45,308 bases of DNA from Bacteroidales bacterium. GTDB taxonomy: Bacteria; Bacteroidota; Bacteroidia; Bacteroidales; P3. Both the position numbers and the translations under genes were made by a program. Where the stretch lies: the NCBI GenBank assembly GCA_017960605.1, contig JAGCYV010000014.1, positions 1 through 45,308 on the forward strand. Reading direction: 5' to 3'. The notes below the pieces were generated by a model. That model did not search any database. It was not told where the DNA came from and saw only the letters and a list, made by a program, of their open reading frames with translations. How positions within the stretch are numbered: position 1 is the first letter of the stretch; each line of letters begins with the position of its first letter. Below, piece by piece: positions 24,591 to 33,475 of the stretch.

Positions 24591-26186
24591 ATGGAAGAAA
24601 ACAAAGATAAAGAGCTGGAGAAACCTGCCGTTCCCGTCCCCGACGACGTGGAAGAGGTGGCCAGCCAGGAAGATATCGAGGCGTTTATGCGTGAGCGCCG
24701 CAAGGCCCGCGAGGACAAGAAACACACTGTGGAACGCGAAAACCCCGAGGTGGAGGAGTACCACAGCGAGGAGAGCGCCCTGGACCCCTACTTGGACCCC
24801 GACCCCAAGATACCATGGGTAAAATACGATGAACCTGTGTTCCTCAGCCGCGGATGCCATCGCTGCCCGAAGCCCTATGTGCCGGTATCCAGCGTCGAAC
24901 GACAGAGCTGTTCGAAGGTAACCTGCACCAACTGGCTCTGTGGAGTCAGACAACCCACCGAACGTCCGTTCGACTGCGTCGAGGTGCGGTTCAAGAACAA
25001 CCACAAGGACTTCTACCGTCTGCCCGACGGACTGGAAGTCACCGAGGGCGACATTGTGGCAGTGGAAGGACAACCCGGCCACGACGTGGGCATCGTGTGC
25101 CTCACCGGAGAACTTTGCCGCCTCCAGATGCGGAAACACCGCATCAATCCCGATTCGGAAAGCATACGCAAACTGTTCCGCCGAGCCAAGGATACCGACA
25201 TCGAACGGTGGGCCTCCTCACTGCTCGAAGAGCGCAGGACCTTGATTCGCACACGCCAGATTGTGACCGACATGGGACTGGACATGAAGGTGAACGACGT
25301 AGAGATACAAGGAGACCATTCCAAAGCCATCTTCTATTACACCGCCGACGAGCGGGTGGATTTCCGTGAGCTCATCAAGGTGCTGGCCGAGGAGTTCCGT
25401 GTGCGCATCGAGATGAAGCAGATCGGTGTGCGTCAGGAAGCCGGCAAAGTGGGCGGCCTGGGCACCTGCGGACGCGAGTTGTGCTGTTCCACCTGGCTCA
25501 CCACCTTCAAAAGCGTCACCACCAGCGCCGCCAAGACCCAACAAATCATGCCCAACCCACAGAAGTTGGCCGGCCAATGCGGCAAACTGAAATGCTGTCT
25601 GAACTTCGAGTACGAGGTCTATGCCGACGCACTGAAGAAATTCCCGCCCGCCGGTCACGCCATCCGCTTCCAGAAGGGACTGGCACTGTACAAGAAGACC
25701 GACGTGTTCCGCGGCATCATGTGGTATGCCTATGAAGGCGAGAACGAACTCATTGCCCTGCCAGCCGAGAAGGTGAAAGAAATTATGGAGATGAACCGTA
25801 ACCAGCAGTACCCCGAGCGGATGGAAGACTATCAGGTGGAATTGATGTCCACTTCGGGGCTGGCCCAGGAGAGTACGGACGAAGAGGTGGAGCGCGAGAT
25901 ACTGCGTCTGGCCGAAGGCGGCAACGGCGTGGTGGGCGAGAGCACAGAACGTCCGGAACGCAAACCCCAGGGAGGAGAGCGCAAAGGACGTGGACCGCGC
26001 GAGCAACAAGGCGACCGCGGCGAACGTCGCGACCGCGACAACCGTGCCCGTGAAGAGCGTCACAACACCAACAAAATAAGACAACAGAACCAGCAGAACA
26101 AGCCCGAGGGCAAACCGCGCCGCGAAGATCGCGACCACAACATGCCCCGCCGCAGTGGCAACAACAATAACCGCGACCGCCGATGA
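24591..26186 (+). CDS. PSP1-domain protein, RicT/YaaT-like
   Basis: The 531-residue cytoplasmic protein carries a PSP1 C-terminal domain (about 170-260). Cysteine pairs follow in GTCGRELCCSTW and QCGKLKCCLNFEY. In Bacillus, RicT (YaaT) joins RicA and RicF in a complex that binds Fe-S clusters and directs RNase Y processing; the same Cys motifs are kept here. An acidic N-terminal extension with a CHRCPKPY motif and an Arg/Gly/Gln-rich disordered tail (residues about 460-531, with RDRDNRAREERHN) are additions seen in Bacteroidota homologues. The tail may bind RNA. It starts immediately after the holB stop and overlaps gldH by 4 bp (ATGA). Confidence 0.9.
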   Translation: MEENKDKELEKPAVPVPDDVEEVASQEDIEAFMRERRKAREDKKHTVERENPEVEEYHSEESALDPYLDPDPKIPWVKYDEPVFLSRGCHRCPKPYVPVSSVERQSCSKVTCTNWLCGVRQPTERPFDCVEVRFKNNHKDFYRLPDGLEVTEGDIVAVEGQPGHDVGIVCLTGELCRLQMRKHRINPDSESIRKLFRRAKDTDIERWASSLLEERRTLIRTRQIVTDMGLDMKVNDVEIQGDHSKAIFYYTADERVDFRELIKVLAEEFRVRIEMKQIGVRQEAGKVGGLGTCGRELCCSTWLTTFKSVTTSAAKTQQIMPNPQKLAGQCGKLKCCLNFEYEVYADALKKFPPAGHAIRFQKGLALYKKTDVFRGIMWYAYEGENELIALPAEKVKEIMEMNRNQQYPERMEDYQVELMSTSGLAQESTDEEVEREILRLAEGGNGVVGESTERPERKPQGGERKGRGPREQQGDRGERRDRDNRAREERHNTNKIRQQNQQNKPEGKPRREDRDHNMPRRSGNNNNRDRR

Positions 26187-26653
26187 AAAGGATTTGCACA
26201 TACATAGCCTGTCTCGTGGCGGCAATCCTCATGTCCGCCTGCGACAACAGAGGATTTTACGACGAAAACCGTGCGGTGGATGAGCACGGATGGGCGCCTG
26301 CCGACAGTGTGGCCTTTGACGTGCCGGTCAGCGACACGCTGAGCACCTTCAACTTCTTGGTCGAAGTGCGCAACAGCGTCAGTTACCCCTATTCCAATAC
26401 GTTTTTCTTCCTGCGCACCACTTTCCCCGATGGCAGCATGTCACAGGATACCCTGGAGTTTCCCTTGGCCGACCCGACAGGACGCTGGCTCGGGAAACGC
26501 ACCGGGAGATACGTGGATACCCGCTTCTATTTCCGCCGCAACGCCCGCTTCCCTATGGAAGGCACTTACCGCTTCTCCATCACCAACGGCATGCGTGACA
26601 GTGCCATCACAGGGCTGAGGGATGTCGGTTTCCGTATAGAATACAACAAATAG
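26183..26653 (+). CDS. gldH: Gliding motility lipoprotein GldH
   Basis: A 156-residue lipoprotein with signal MKRICTYIACLVAAILMSAC. The beta-rich body with FNFLVEVRNSVSYPYSNTFFFL and DTLEFPLADPTGRWLGKRTGRYVD matches GldH of Bacteroidota. GldH was found through gliding mutants of Flavobacterium but is widespread in non-gliding Bacteroidales, where its role is not settled. It begins inside the stop of the RicT-like gene and is followed after 4 bp by PBP1A, a gene order often seen in the phylum. Confidence 0.93.
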   Translation: MKRICTYIACLVAAILMSACDNRGFYDENRAVDEHGWAPADSVAFDVPVSDTLSTFNFLVEVRNSVSYPYSNTFFFLRTTFPDGSMSQDTLEFPLADPTGRWLGKRTGRYVDTRFYFRRNARFPMEGTYRFSITNGMRDSAITGLRDVGFRIEYNK

Positions 26654-26657
26654 CCGT

Positions 26658-28904
26658 ATGCAGAAAAAAAAGCAAGGCTCACGCCCCAAATATGTCAAGA
26701 CCCTCTGGCGCATCTTCGCCGGATTGTGGGTTTTCATCTTCCTGTTCTTTACTTTGCTCTCACTTGGATGGTTAGGTTTCATGCCTTCGTTCGAGGAGCT
26801 GGAGAATCCCCGCAGCCTGCAAGCCTCCGAGGTGTTGAGTGCCGATGGAGAGGTATTGGGCTTTATCGGGGTGGAGAACAGAAGCAATGTCACCTACAGC
26901 CAAATTTCGCCCAACCTCATCAATGCGTTGGTTGCCACCGAAGATGTGCGATTCTACAAGCATTCGGGCATCGACTCACGCAGCCTCTTCCGTGTGCTGT
27001 TCAAGACGGTTATCGGGCGGCACGGCTCGTCGGGCGGCGGAAGCACCATCACCCAGCAGCTGGCCAAGAACCTCTTCCCCCGTGGCAAGAAGAGCAAAAT
27101 CGGTGTAGTGTTTGTCAAGTTCAAGGAATGGGTTGTAGCCGTCAAACTGGAACACAATTACTCGAAGCAGGAGATTCTGGCCATGTACTTCAATACGGTG
27201 GATTTCGGAAGCAACGCCTACGGCGTGAAAACCGCCTCAAAGACATTCTTCGACAAGAGTCCCTCCGAACTTGACGTACAGGAAGCCGCATTGCTGGTAG
27301 GCCTGCTCAAAGCGCCCACCAACTACAGTCCCATCCTGCATCCCGACCGGGCGCTGGAACGCCGCAATACGGTGCTCTATCAGATGAAGCACTACGGATA
27401 CCTCGACGCAGAAGAGTATGAGAAATACAAAGCCATGCCCATTGACATGAGCCACTATTCACCTCAGAGCCACAACGACGGTCTGGCCACCTACCTGCGT
27501 GAGTATCTGCGCACCTACATGAAAGACTGGTGCAGCCACCATCGCAAACCCAACGGCGAGCACTACGACGTGCACCGCGACGGACTGCGCATATATACCA
27601 CCATCGACAGCCGCATGCAGCGCTATGCCGAACAGGCTGTGCGCGAACACTTCAGCAAAGAGATACAACCCGCTTTCAACCGCGAACTCAAGAACCGGAA
27701 AGGCAATCCCTTCTGCGACATCACCAAGGAACAGCAGGACAAGTTCCTCACCCAAGCCATGAAACAGAGCGACCGTTACCGTCACTTGAAGGAAGAGGGC
27801 TGGAATCAGAAGAAGATACGTGCCGCCTTTGACGAGAAAGTGAGCATGCGGGTCTTCTCCTGGAACGGCAACCGCGACACCGTCATGTCGCCCTGGGACT
27901 CGCTGATTTACTACAAGAAGTTCCTCAACGCCGGATTGATGTCTGTGGAACCAGGTACAGGCTATGTGAAGGCCTACGTCGGCGGCATAAACTATCGCTA
28001 TTTCAAATACGACAACGTACAGAGCCATCGTCAGGTGGGCTCCACCTTCAAGCCGTTTGTCTATACCATGGCCTTGCAGGATCTCGGCATGTACCCCTGC
28101 ACGGAAGTTCCCAACTCGCAAGTGTGCTTCGAGGTGTGGAACGCCCCCGACTGGTGCCCCAAAAACTCCACCCATGAGCGCGAAGACGAGATGGTGACCC
28201 TCAAATGGGCACTGGCTCACTCGGTCAACTGGGTATCGGCCTACTTGATGAAACAAGGGTCGCCGGAACAGGTCATCAACATTGCCCGCAAGATGGGAGT
28301 CCGCAGCCCCATCGACGCCGTACCCGCCATTGCCGTAGGCACACCGGAGATTACCGTCTATGAGATGGCTGGTGCTATGGCCACCTTCGCCAACAAGGGC
28401 GAATATGTGGAGCCTATCTTTGTGACCCGCATCGAGGACAGCAAAGGTATGGTACTCGAACGATTCACTCCCCAACGCTCAGAAGCCCTCGACGAGCAAA
28501 CCGCCTATATGATGATTGAGCTCATGAAGGGTGTGGTGCAGAGCGGTACCGGCGTGAGACTCAACTACAAATATCACCTGAACAACTACTCCACCGCCAT
28601 TGCCGGCAAGACCGGTACCACACAGAACAACTCCGACTGCTGGTTTGTGGGCATCACTCCCAGGTTGGCTACAGCCGTATGGACTGGCGGCGAACTGCGC
28701 AGCATCCACTTCCGAAACATGACCTATGGTCAGGGTGCCGCTATGGCCTTACCTATCTTCGGACTCTACATGGAGAAAATCTACAAGGATTCGAAACTCA
28801 ACTTCTACCGCGGAGATTTCGACCGTCCGTCAGTGCCCATCGAGATGGATTGCTCCAACTTCCAACAGGAGATTGAAAATGAAGGATTCGACTGGGACTT
28901 CTAA
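26658..28904 (+). CDS. Penicillin-binding protein 1A (bifunctional)
   Basis: The 748-residue inner-membrane enzyme polymerises and crosslinks peptidoglycan. After a short cytoplasmic tail there is one transmembrane helix (about 22-42). The glycosyltransferase family 51 domain (60-250) has the catalytic Glu in TEDVRFYKHSGID and the motif GGSTITQQLAKNLF. The transpeptidase domain has Ser462 in GSTFKPF, SVN in LAHSVNWVSA, and KTGTT in IAGKTGTTQNN. Length and order fit class A PBP1A. It lies in the same run as gldH, and rlmN begins 15 bp after it. Confidence 0.95.
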   Translation: MQKKKQGSRPKYVKTLWRIFAGLWVFIFLFFTLLSLGWLGFMPSFEELENPRSLQASEVLSADGEVLGFIGVENRSNVTYSQISPNLINALVATEDVRFYKHSGIDSRSLFRVLFKTVIGRHGSSGGGSTITQQLAKNLFPRGKKSKIGVVFVKFKEWVVAVKLEHNYSKQEILAMYFNTVDFGSNAYGVKTASKTFFDKSPSELDVQEAALLVGLLKAPTNYSPILHPDRALERRNTVLYQMKHYGYLDAEEYEKYKAMPIDMSHYSPQSHNDGLATYLREYLRTYMKDWCSHHRKPNGEHYDVHRDGLRIYTTIDSRMQRYAEQAVREHFSKEIQPAFNRELKNRKGNPFCDITKEQQDKFLTQAMKQSDRYRHLKEEGWNQKKIRAAFDEKVSMRVFSWNGNRDTVMSPWDSLIYYKKFLNAGLMSVEPGTGYVKAYVGGINYRYFKYDNVQSHRQVGSTFKPFVYTMALQDLGMYPCTEVPNSQVCFEVWNAPDWCPKNSTHEREDEMVTLKWALAHSVNWVSAYLMKQGSPEQVINIARKMGVRSPIDAVPAIAVGTPEITVYEMAGAMATFANKGEYVEPIFVTRIEDSKGMVLERFTPQRSEALDEQTAYMMIELMKGVVQSGTGVRLNYKYHLNNYSTAIAGKTGTTQNNSDCWFVGITPRLATAVWTGGELRSIHFRNMTYGQGAAMALPIFGLYMEKIYKDSKLNFYRGDFDRPSVPIEMDCSNFQQEIENEGFDWDF

Positions 28905-28931
28905 GGTGAAAGGTAAGAGGTGGAAGGTAAA
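28904..28931. repeat. 7-bp tandem repeat across the PBP1A-rlmN junction
   Basis: Four units AGGTGAA, AGGTAAG, AGGTGGA, AGGTAAA run from the last base of the PBP1A stop codon into the rlmN reading frame. The GTG start of rlmN (28920-28922) lies inside the third unit. Confidence 0.75.
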
Positions 28932-29939
28932 AAAATAAATCTGCTTGGCAAAACTCTGGTACAGCTGCAGGATCTCTGTGCTGCCGAAGGTTTTCCTCGT
29001 TTCACAGCCAAACAGATTTGCGACTGGCTCTACAAAAAACGTGTCGATAACATCGATGCAATAACCAACCTCTCGCTGGCGCAACGTGCACGCCTGAACG
29101 AGATTGCTTGTATCGGAAGGGAAACACCCGTGCGTTGCCAAGTGTCGAAGGACGGCACCAAGAAGTATCTTTTCCCCGTCCTCGACGGTCACTTTATCGA
29201 GGCGGTATATATCCCCGAGGAGGACCGCGCCACCCTCTGCGTCAGTTGCCAAGTGGGTTGCAAAATGGGCTGCCGTTTTTGCGTCACAGGGCAACAAGGT
29301 TTCCATGGCAATCTCTCTGCGGGCGACATCCTCAACCAACTCTTCTCCATCCCCGAGTTTGGGCAACTGACCAACGTGGTCTTCATGGGTATGGGCGAAC
29401 CGATGGACAACCTTGATGCCGTCCTTGCCGCCACACAGGTACTCACCGCCGACTGGGGACTTGGTTGGAGTCCCAAACGTATCACCGTCAGCACGGTGGG
29501 TATTATCCCTGGGCTGAAACGCTTCTTGGAAGAAAGCCTGTGCCATCTGGCTGTGAGCCTGCACAATCCCATCCCACAGGAACGTTTGCAGATGATGCCT
29601 GTGCAGAAAGCCTTCCCACTGAACGACGTGCTGGCCTTGTTGAGGAAGTACGACTGGAGCGGTCAGCGCCGCCTGTCGTTCGAATACACCATGTTCCGAG
29701 GACTCAACGATGACCTCGCCCATGCCCAGAAGTTGGTCGATGCCCTGAAAGGTCTCGACTGCCGTGTCAATCTCATCCGATTCCACGAATCGCCGGAGGC
29801 TCCGTTCAAGACCTCCATGCCATCAGTGATTGCGGCATTCCAAAGCTACCTCAACAGCCACGGTGTCATCTGCACCCTCCGTGCTTCACGTGGGCAGGAC
29901 ATTGACGCCGCATGTGGACTGCTGGCCGGAAAAGAATAA
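28920..29939 (+). CDS. rlmN: 23S rRNA and tRNA adenine-C2 methyltransferase
   Basis: A 339-residue radical-SAM enzyme that methylates A2503 of 23S rRNA and A37 of some tRNAs. The iron-sulfur motif is Cys114-x3-Cys118-x2-Cys121 in CKMGCRFC. GMGEPMDN and the conserved Cys near the C-terminus (ACGLLAG) complete the signature. The start is GTG at 28920: an in-frame TAA at 28914-28916 excludes anything upstream, and no ATG is near. The GTG lies in a tandem repeat that also gives the purine-rich stretch ahead of it. The gene ends 2 bp before the convergent VanX-like gene. Confidence 0.93.
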   Translation: MEGKKINLLGKTLVQLQDLCAAEGFPRFTAKQICDWLYKKRVDNIDAITNLSLAQRARLNEIACIGRETPVRCQVSKDGTKKYLFPVLDGHFIEAVYIPEEDRATLCVSCQVGCKMGCRFCVTGQQGFHGNLSAGDILNQLFSIPEFGQLTNVVFMGMGEPMDNLDAVLAATQVLTADWGLGWSPKRITVSTVGIIPGLKRFLEESLCHLAVSLHNPIPQERLQMMPVQKAFPLNDVLALLRKYDWSGQRRLSFEYTMFRGLNDDLAHAQKLVDALKGLDCRVNLIRFHESPEAPFKTSMPSVIAAFQSYLNSHGVICTLRASRGQDIDAACGLLAGKE

Positions 29940-29941
29940 CG

Positions 29942-30691
29942 TTATAATTCCCTGACCGGGATGTCAAAGTAGGTGTCCGGATAAGGCTCGTTCTTCAACG
30001 TGAAGTGCCACCATTCGCAGTCATAGGGTTTGAATCCGTGACGCAGCATGGCTTCGCGGAGAATCATACGGTTGGCGAACTGCGTGGCCGTGATGGTGTC
30101 GTTCTGCCGATAGACGCCCGTCTCGGGGTCACCGCCGCAGTCGGGATGGCTCTCCTTGCCGAACCAGTCAAAAGTACCACCCATATCCACCTCCTTTTCG
30201 GTCCGCATATCGAAAATGGTGAGATCAACCGTCGAGGCTCGCGAATGGCCGCTCTGCTCGGCAATGTACCCTTTGACAAACAAGTCTTTCTTTTCCACCT
30301 GAGGATAGAAGTACGTCCGCATCAGCGTGTCGCCAAGGTCTTTACCCCAACGCACGAAATGATCGACAGCTCGCTGCGGACGATAAGCATCATAAATCTT
30401 GAGACGATAGCCCTGTGCCTTGAGGTCATTGCTGACGGCCAAAAGACTGTCCGCAGCCTCACGGCATAGCAGCGCTGTAGGCTGCTCATAGCCGTCGATA
30501 CGGGTACCCACAAAGTTGTATGTGCCGAAATAACGAATCTCCAGTATCGCATCGGGCACCACATCGGTAATATTGACAAATACAGGGGTGTTCGCCTGCT
30601 GGTTCTGACCATCGGGAACCTGATTCTGTTTGCACGAAACCATCATGCAAACAAGTGCCAACAACAAAAACTTGTAGCTGTTCTTTCTCAT
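29942..30691 (-). CDS. D-alanyl-D-alanine dipeptidase (VanX/DdpX family) lipoprotein
   Basis: The 249-residue lipoprotein (signal MRKNSYKFLLLALVCMMVSC) belongs to the M15D peptidases that split D-Ala-D-Ala. Zinc ligands are His and Asp in EQSGHSRASTVDLTIFD and His in CEWWHF, with the catalytic Glu just before. The Arg in IYDAYRPQRAV is also conserved. An ATG three codons upstream (30700) is possible. Vancomycin operons carry a cytosolic VanX; this one is exported and has no vanHA neighbours, so a role in wall peptide salvage is more likely than resistance. It follows the unrecognised gene at 30712 by 20 bp. Confidence 0.9.
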   Translation of the reverse strand: MRKNSYKFLLLALVCMMVSCKQNQVPDGQNQQANTPVFVNITDVVPDAILEIRYFGTYNFVGTRIDGYEQPTALLCREAADSLLAVSNDLKAQGYRLKIYDAYRPQRAVDHFVRWGKDLGDTLMRTYFYPQVEKKDLFVKGYIAEQSGHSRASTVDLTIFDMRTEKEVDMGGTFDWFGKESHPDCGGDPETGVYRQNDTITATQFANRMILREAMLRHGFKPYDCEWWHFTLKNEPYPDTYFDIPVREL

Positions 30692-30711
30692 GCTAAACAT
30701 TTTTTAAAAGA

Positions 30712-31482
30712 CTATCTCTGACGAGGGAATCCCGGATGGGCATTCAGAAACGCCTGATAGTCGTCAATCATGGATGAATACATCTCCTTACGTCCATAGA
30801 CGTTGTAGTTGGGGTGATACTGTTTCACCACCACCACACCCGTCGAGGGCGAGAACCAAATGTGCTCGTTAAACTGTGCCAAGTCTTTATAGACATGCTC
30901 GCCGAGGAATCTCACCATGATACCCCGACCACCGACGCAGAGGACAATGTCGGCGTTGTACAGCGATATCTGCTTCGTCAGCAAGTCGGCGTAATTGTCC
31001 ATGTATTTCTGCATCACCATATTGCTGGCGGCATGGTGGTCCGACTGCTTTTTGATATTAACACGTGCGATGGGGGCGTTCTCGTAGAACCCCTGCAGGC
31101 GGGTGGGGTTGTCGGCCTTGCTGAAGGACATCACCTTGCGGTCAGGGATGTTCATCAAGCCATAGACCCAAAGTTCCAAATTCGGGAAGAACCGCTGGGC
31201 GGTGCGGCAGGTGAGACGCGGCGACGGCACACGCCCGCTCTCTCCGCGGATATCCCATCCGTCATCCTCGTTGAGCTCCTTGGTGAGCACCAGCATACGC
31301 AGACTGGCATCCTCCCACTGCTGCTCCTCATCGCCGGGACGGCACACCTGGTTGAAGCCGTCAAACCACATCTCGCCTCGATACAGCAATCCGTCCTTGG
31401 TGATATCGTCACTTTCGTGCAATTTCCTCGCTCGTTCGGCCCAGCTGGCAAACAGCCGTTCTTCTTCTTTATGGTAACTCAT
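30712..31482 (-). CDS. Unrecognised protein, weakly like the uracil-DNA glycosylase superfamily
   Basis: A 256-residue soluble protein with no signal peptide or membrane segments. I do not recognise the family with certainty. The layout of a hydrophobic strand LRMLVLTKELNEDDG, the segment IVLCVGGRGIMVRFL, and KQYHPNYNVYGR near the C-terminus recalls the strand and HP-loop order of UDG-fold proteins, but the catalytic Asp or Asn motifs are not clear. Trp-rich start (EMWFDGFNQVCRPG). It has its own promoter and is followed by the VanX-like gene. No function is proposed beyond possible nucleic acid or nucleotide binding. Confidence 0.85.
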   Translation of the reverse strand: MSYHKEEERLFASWAERARKLHESDDITKDGLLYRGEMWFDGFNQVCRPGDEEQQWEDASLRMLVLTKELNEDDGWDIRGESGRVPSPRLTCRTAQRFFPNLELWVYGLMNIPDRKVMSFSKADNPTRLQGFYENAPIARVNIKKQSDHHAASNMVMQKYMDNYADLLTKQISLYNADIVLCVGGRGIMVRFLGEHVYKDLAQFNEHIWFSPSTGVVVVKQYHPNYNVYGRKEMYSSMIDDYQAFLNAHPGFPRQR

Positions 31483-31513
31483 AGAATGGTGCTATTATCA
31501 TGTTTTGACGCTG

Positions 31514-31521
31514 CAAAATTA
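31514..31521 (-). promoter_or_regulatory. -7 box upstream of the gene at 30712-31482
   Basis: TAATTTTG on the minus strand, about 32 bp before the start codon. The matching -33 box is weak. Confidence 0.55.
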
Positions 31522-31574
31522 CGAATAAAATGTTAATTTTGCAAGCTACAACCGTTATTTAACGATTGTTAAGA

Positions 31575-32261
31575 TTACATAGCAATACTGAAAGTAGCCA
31601 CGCTGATGCGAATTCCAGGAACTGTGACGAGAGCGTCGGCACAGGCATTCAGCGTAGCTCCGGAGGTAAGCACGTCATCGACCAACAACACATGCTTGTC
31701 TTTCAAGGATTCTACGTCACGTATGCGAAAAGCGCCCTCCACATTTTCGGCACGACGGCTACCTTGCTGACGGCTCTGCTGCCGTGTGTAGCGATGCCGC
31801 ACCAATGAGGTGGTCAGCACCTGACGGGGCATCACCTCGGCGATTCCGCGACAAAGCAACTCACTTTGGTTGTATCCCCTGCTCAGTCGGCGCAGCCAAT
31901 GCAAAGGGACAGGCACGAGCACATCCACCCCGTCGAAGCGTCCGCTGTGCAGCAACTCAAGGCCCATCTGACGGCCCATCATAAGGCACAACTCCGTGCA
32001 CCCGTGGAATTTCATCGCATGCACCACATGCTGCACCGTTCCATCCAGCTGAAAACGATAGACTGACGTGGCTGACACCAAAGGCATATGTCCCATCAGG
32101 CGGCGTTCGGCCGGATTGTCGTGCATGCCGCCGAAATGAGTCTCTGCCATCCCGTTCAAGCAACGGACGCAAATCTGCCGCTCACCGACGGCCAACACCT
32201 CATTGCAGCAGGCACAGGTCGAAGGAAACAGGGTTTGTATTATGGCCTTGAAGGAAGACAT
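31575..32261 (-). CDS. comF: ComF family protein (phosphoribosyltransferase-like)
   Basis: The 228-residue protein has an N-terminal zinc-ribbon-like Cys cluster (CACC near residue 16 and CVRC near 32) and a C-terminal type I phosphoribosyltransferase fold with the PRPP-binding motif VLLVDDVLTSGAT. It opens FKAIIQTLFPSTCACC, the ComF pattern. In naturally competent bacteria ComF is needed for DNA uptake; in Bacteroidota the role is untested. The start ATG shares one base with the queA stop (TGATG), so the genes are translationally coupled. It is the last gene of the run lipoprotein - pssA - queA - comF. Confidence 0.93.
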   Translation of the reverse strand: MSSFKAIIQTLFPSTCACCNEVLAVGERQICVRCLNGMAETHFGGMHDNPAERRLMGHMPLVSATSVYRFQLDGTVQHVVHAMKFHGCTELCLMMGRQMGLELLHSGRFDGVDVLVPVPLHWLRRLSRGYNQSELLCRGIAEVMPRQVLTTSLVRHRYTRQQSRQQGSRRAENVEGAFRIRDVESLKDKHVLLVDDVLTSGATLNACADALVTVPGIRISVATFSIAM

Positions 32262-33475
32262 CAGGGCAAAAACAGACAGCTGTCACCATAACTGAGGAAG
32301 CGGAACCCATGGTCGAGGGCATAGTGGTAACACTCCTTCCATCGGTCGCCGATAAAAGCCGACACCAGCAGCAGCAACGTGCTCTTGGGCTGATGGAAGT
32401 TGGTCACCAGTCCGTCGATGACCCGGTAGCGATAGCCCGGGGCAATCATCAACTGCGTCTCACCGTCCAGCCGGTCGGTATCGTGGATTTCCATCCAGCG
32501 CAGGATATTCCCATAGGCATCGGCATAGCTCAATCCCTGCGAGTCTAGGGTATAGGGGGCCCATTGGTTGATGTGCATCGTCGGCAGGTCGGGCAGGTTC
32601 TGCAACTGCACGCCGAACCAATAGAGGCTCTCGAGGGTGCGCACCGAGGTGGTGCCGACGGCAACTATCGGCCGGCCGGCATGGCCGATAAGGTGATGCA
32701 GGTTCTCGGCGGTGATATGCACAGGTTCCACGTGCATCTCGTGTTCCCCGATGGTGGGGGTGTTCACCGGCTTGAAAGTGCCGGCACCCACATGCAGGGT
32801 CACATACTCTGTCTCCACCCCACCCTGACGCAATTTCTCGAGCAGTTCGGGGGTGAAGTGCAAACCTGCCGTAGGGGCGGCCACCGACCCCTCATGGTGG
32901 GCATAGACGGTCTGGTAGCGCACACTGTCCGACGCCTCTGCCTCACGCTTCAGATAGGGCGGCAGCGGGATGACTCCGGCAGCCTCGATGACCTCGGCGA
33001 AACTCATTCCGCCTGTCCATTCAAACTCCACCACCCAGGCATTTCCCACTGCCTCTTTTCTCTCAGCGGTAAGCTCAAACTCACCACTTTCCACTTTCCA
33101 CTTTCCACTTAATACTCCCTCTTTCCACTTCTTGTTGTTGCCGATGAAACAGGTCCACGTGCAACGCTCGTGCTGGGCAAAGGCGGCCGTGACATCCATT
33201 CCGTGAGGCTCTAAGCAGAAGACCTCTATCACCGCTCCGGTCTCCTTGCGGAAGAAGAGGCGGGCATGGATGACACGTGTGTCGTTGAACACCAGCATCG
33301 TCTCTTTGGGCAACAAATCCGGCAGGTCGTGAAAATGATGTTCACTTATCGTCTCGCCCTTAAGACAAAGCAATTTCGAATGGTCACGTTCGGCCAGCGG
33401 ATAGCGGGCAATGCGCTCGTCGGGCAAGGGGTAGTCATAGTCCTCGATGCGGAGGCTTTTCAACTCGTCAAGCAT
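32261..33475 (-). CDS. queA: tRNA preQ1-34 S-adenosylmethionine ribosyltransferase-isomerase
   Basis: The 404-residue enzyme transfers and isomerises the ribosyl part of SAM onto preQ1 in tRNA, a late step of queuosine synthesis. It is recognised by DYDYPLPDERIARYP at the N-terminus, LVFNDTRVIHARLF, VAAPTAGLHFTPEL, LHVGAGTFKPV and TNFHQPKSTLLLLVSA. The start at 33475 gives MLDELKSLRIEDY; the longer ORF runs into pssA. Within it, four 7-bp repeats (33084-33111) encode the SGKWKVESGE stretch of a variable loop. It overlaps pssA by 8 bp and comF by 1 bp. Confidence 0.95.
   Translation of the reverse strand: MLDELKSLRIEDYDYPLPDERIARYPLAERDHSKLLCLKGETISEHHFHDLPDLLPKETMLVFNDTRVIHARLFFRKETGAVIEVFCLEPHGMDVTAAFAQHERCTWTCFIGNNKKWKEGVLSGKWKVESGEFELTAERKEAVGNAWVVEFEWTGGMSFAEVIEAAGVIPLPPYLKREAEASDSVRYQTVYAHHEGSVAAPTAGLHFTPELLEKLRQGGVETEYVTLHVGAGTFKPVNTPTIGEHEMHVEPVHITAENLHHLIGHAGRPIVAVGTTSVRTLESLYWFGVQLQNLPDLPTMHINQWAPYTLDSQGLSYADAYGNILRWMEIHDTDRLDGETQLMIAPGYRYRVIDGLVTNFHQPKSTLLLLVSAFIGDRWKECYHYALDHGFRFLSYGDSCLFLP
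33084..33111. repeat. 7-bp tandem repeat inside queA
   Basis: Four units of CCACTTT (the last CCACTTA) in plus-strand letters lie in the coding sequence and encode the SGKWKVESGE loop. Confidence 0.75.

Noticed and set aside
29942-30691. Vancomycin resistance gene vanX
   Set aside because: It is an exported lipoprotein without vanH, vanA/B or a two-component system nearby, so wall peptide turnover is more likely.
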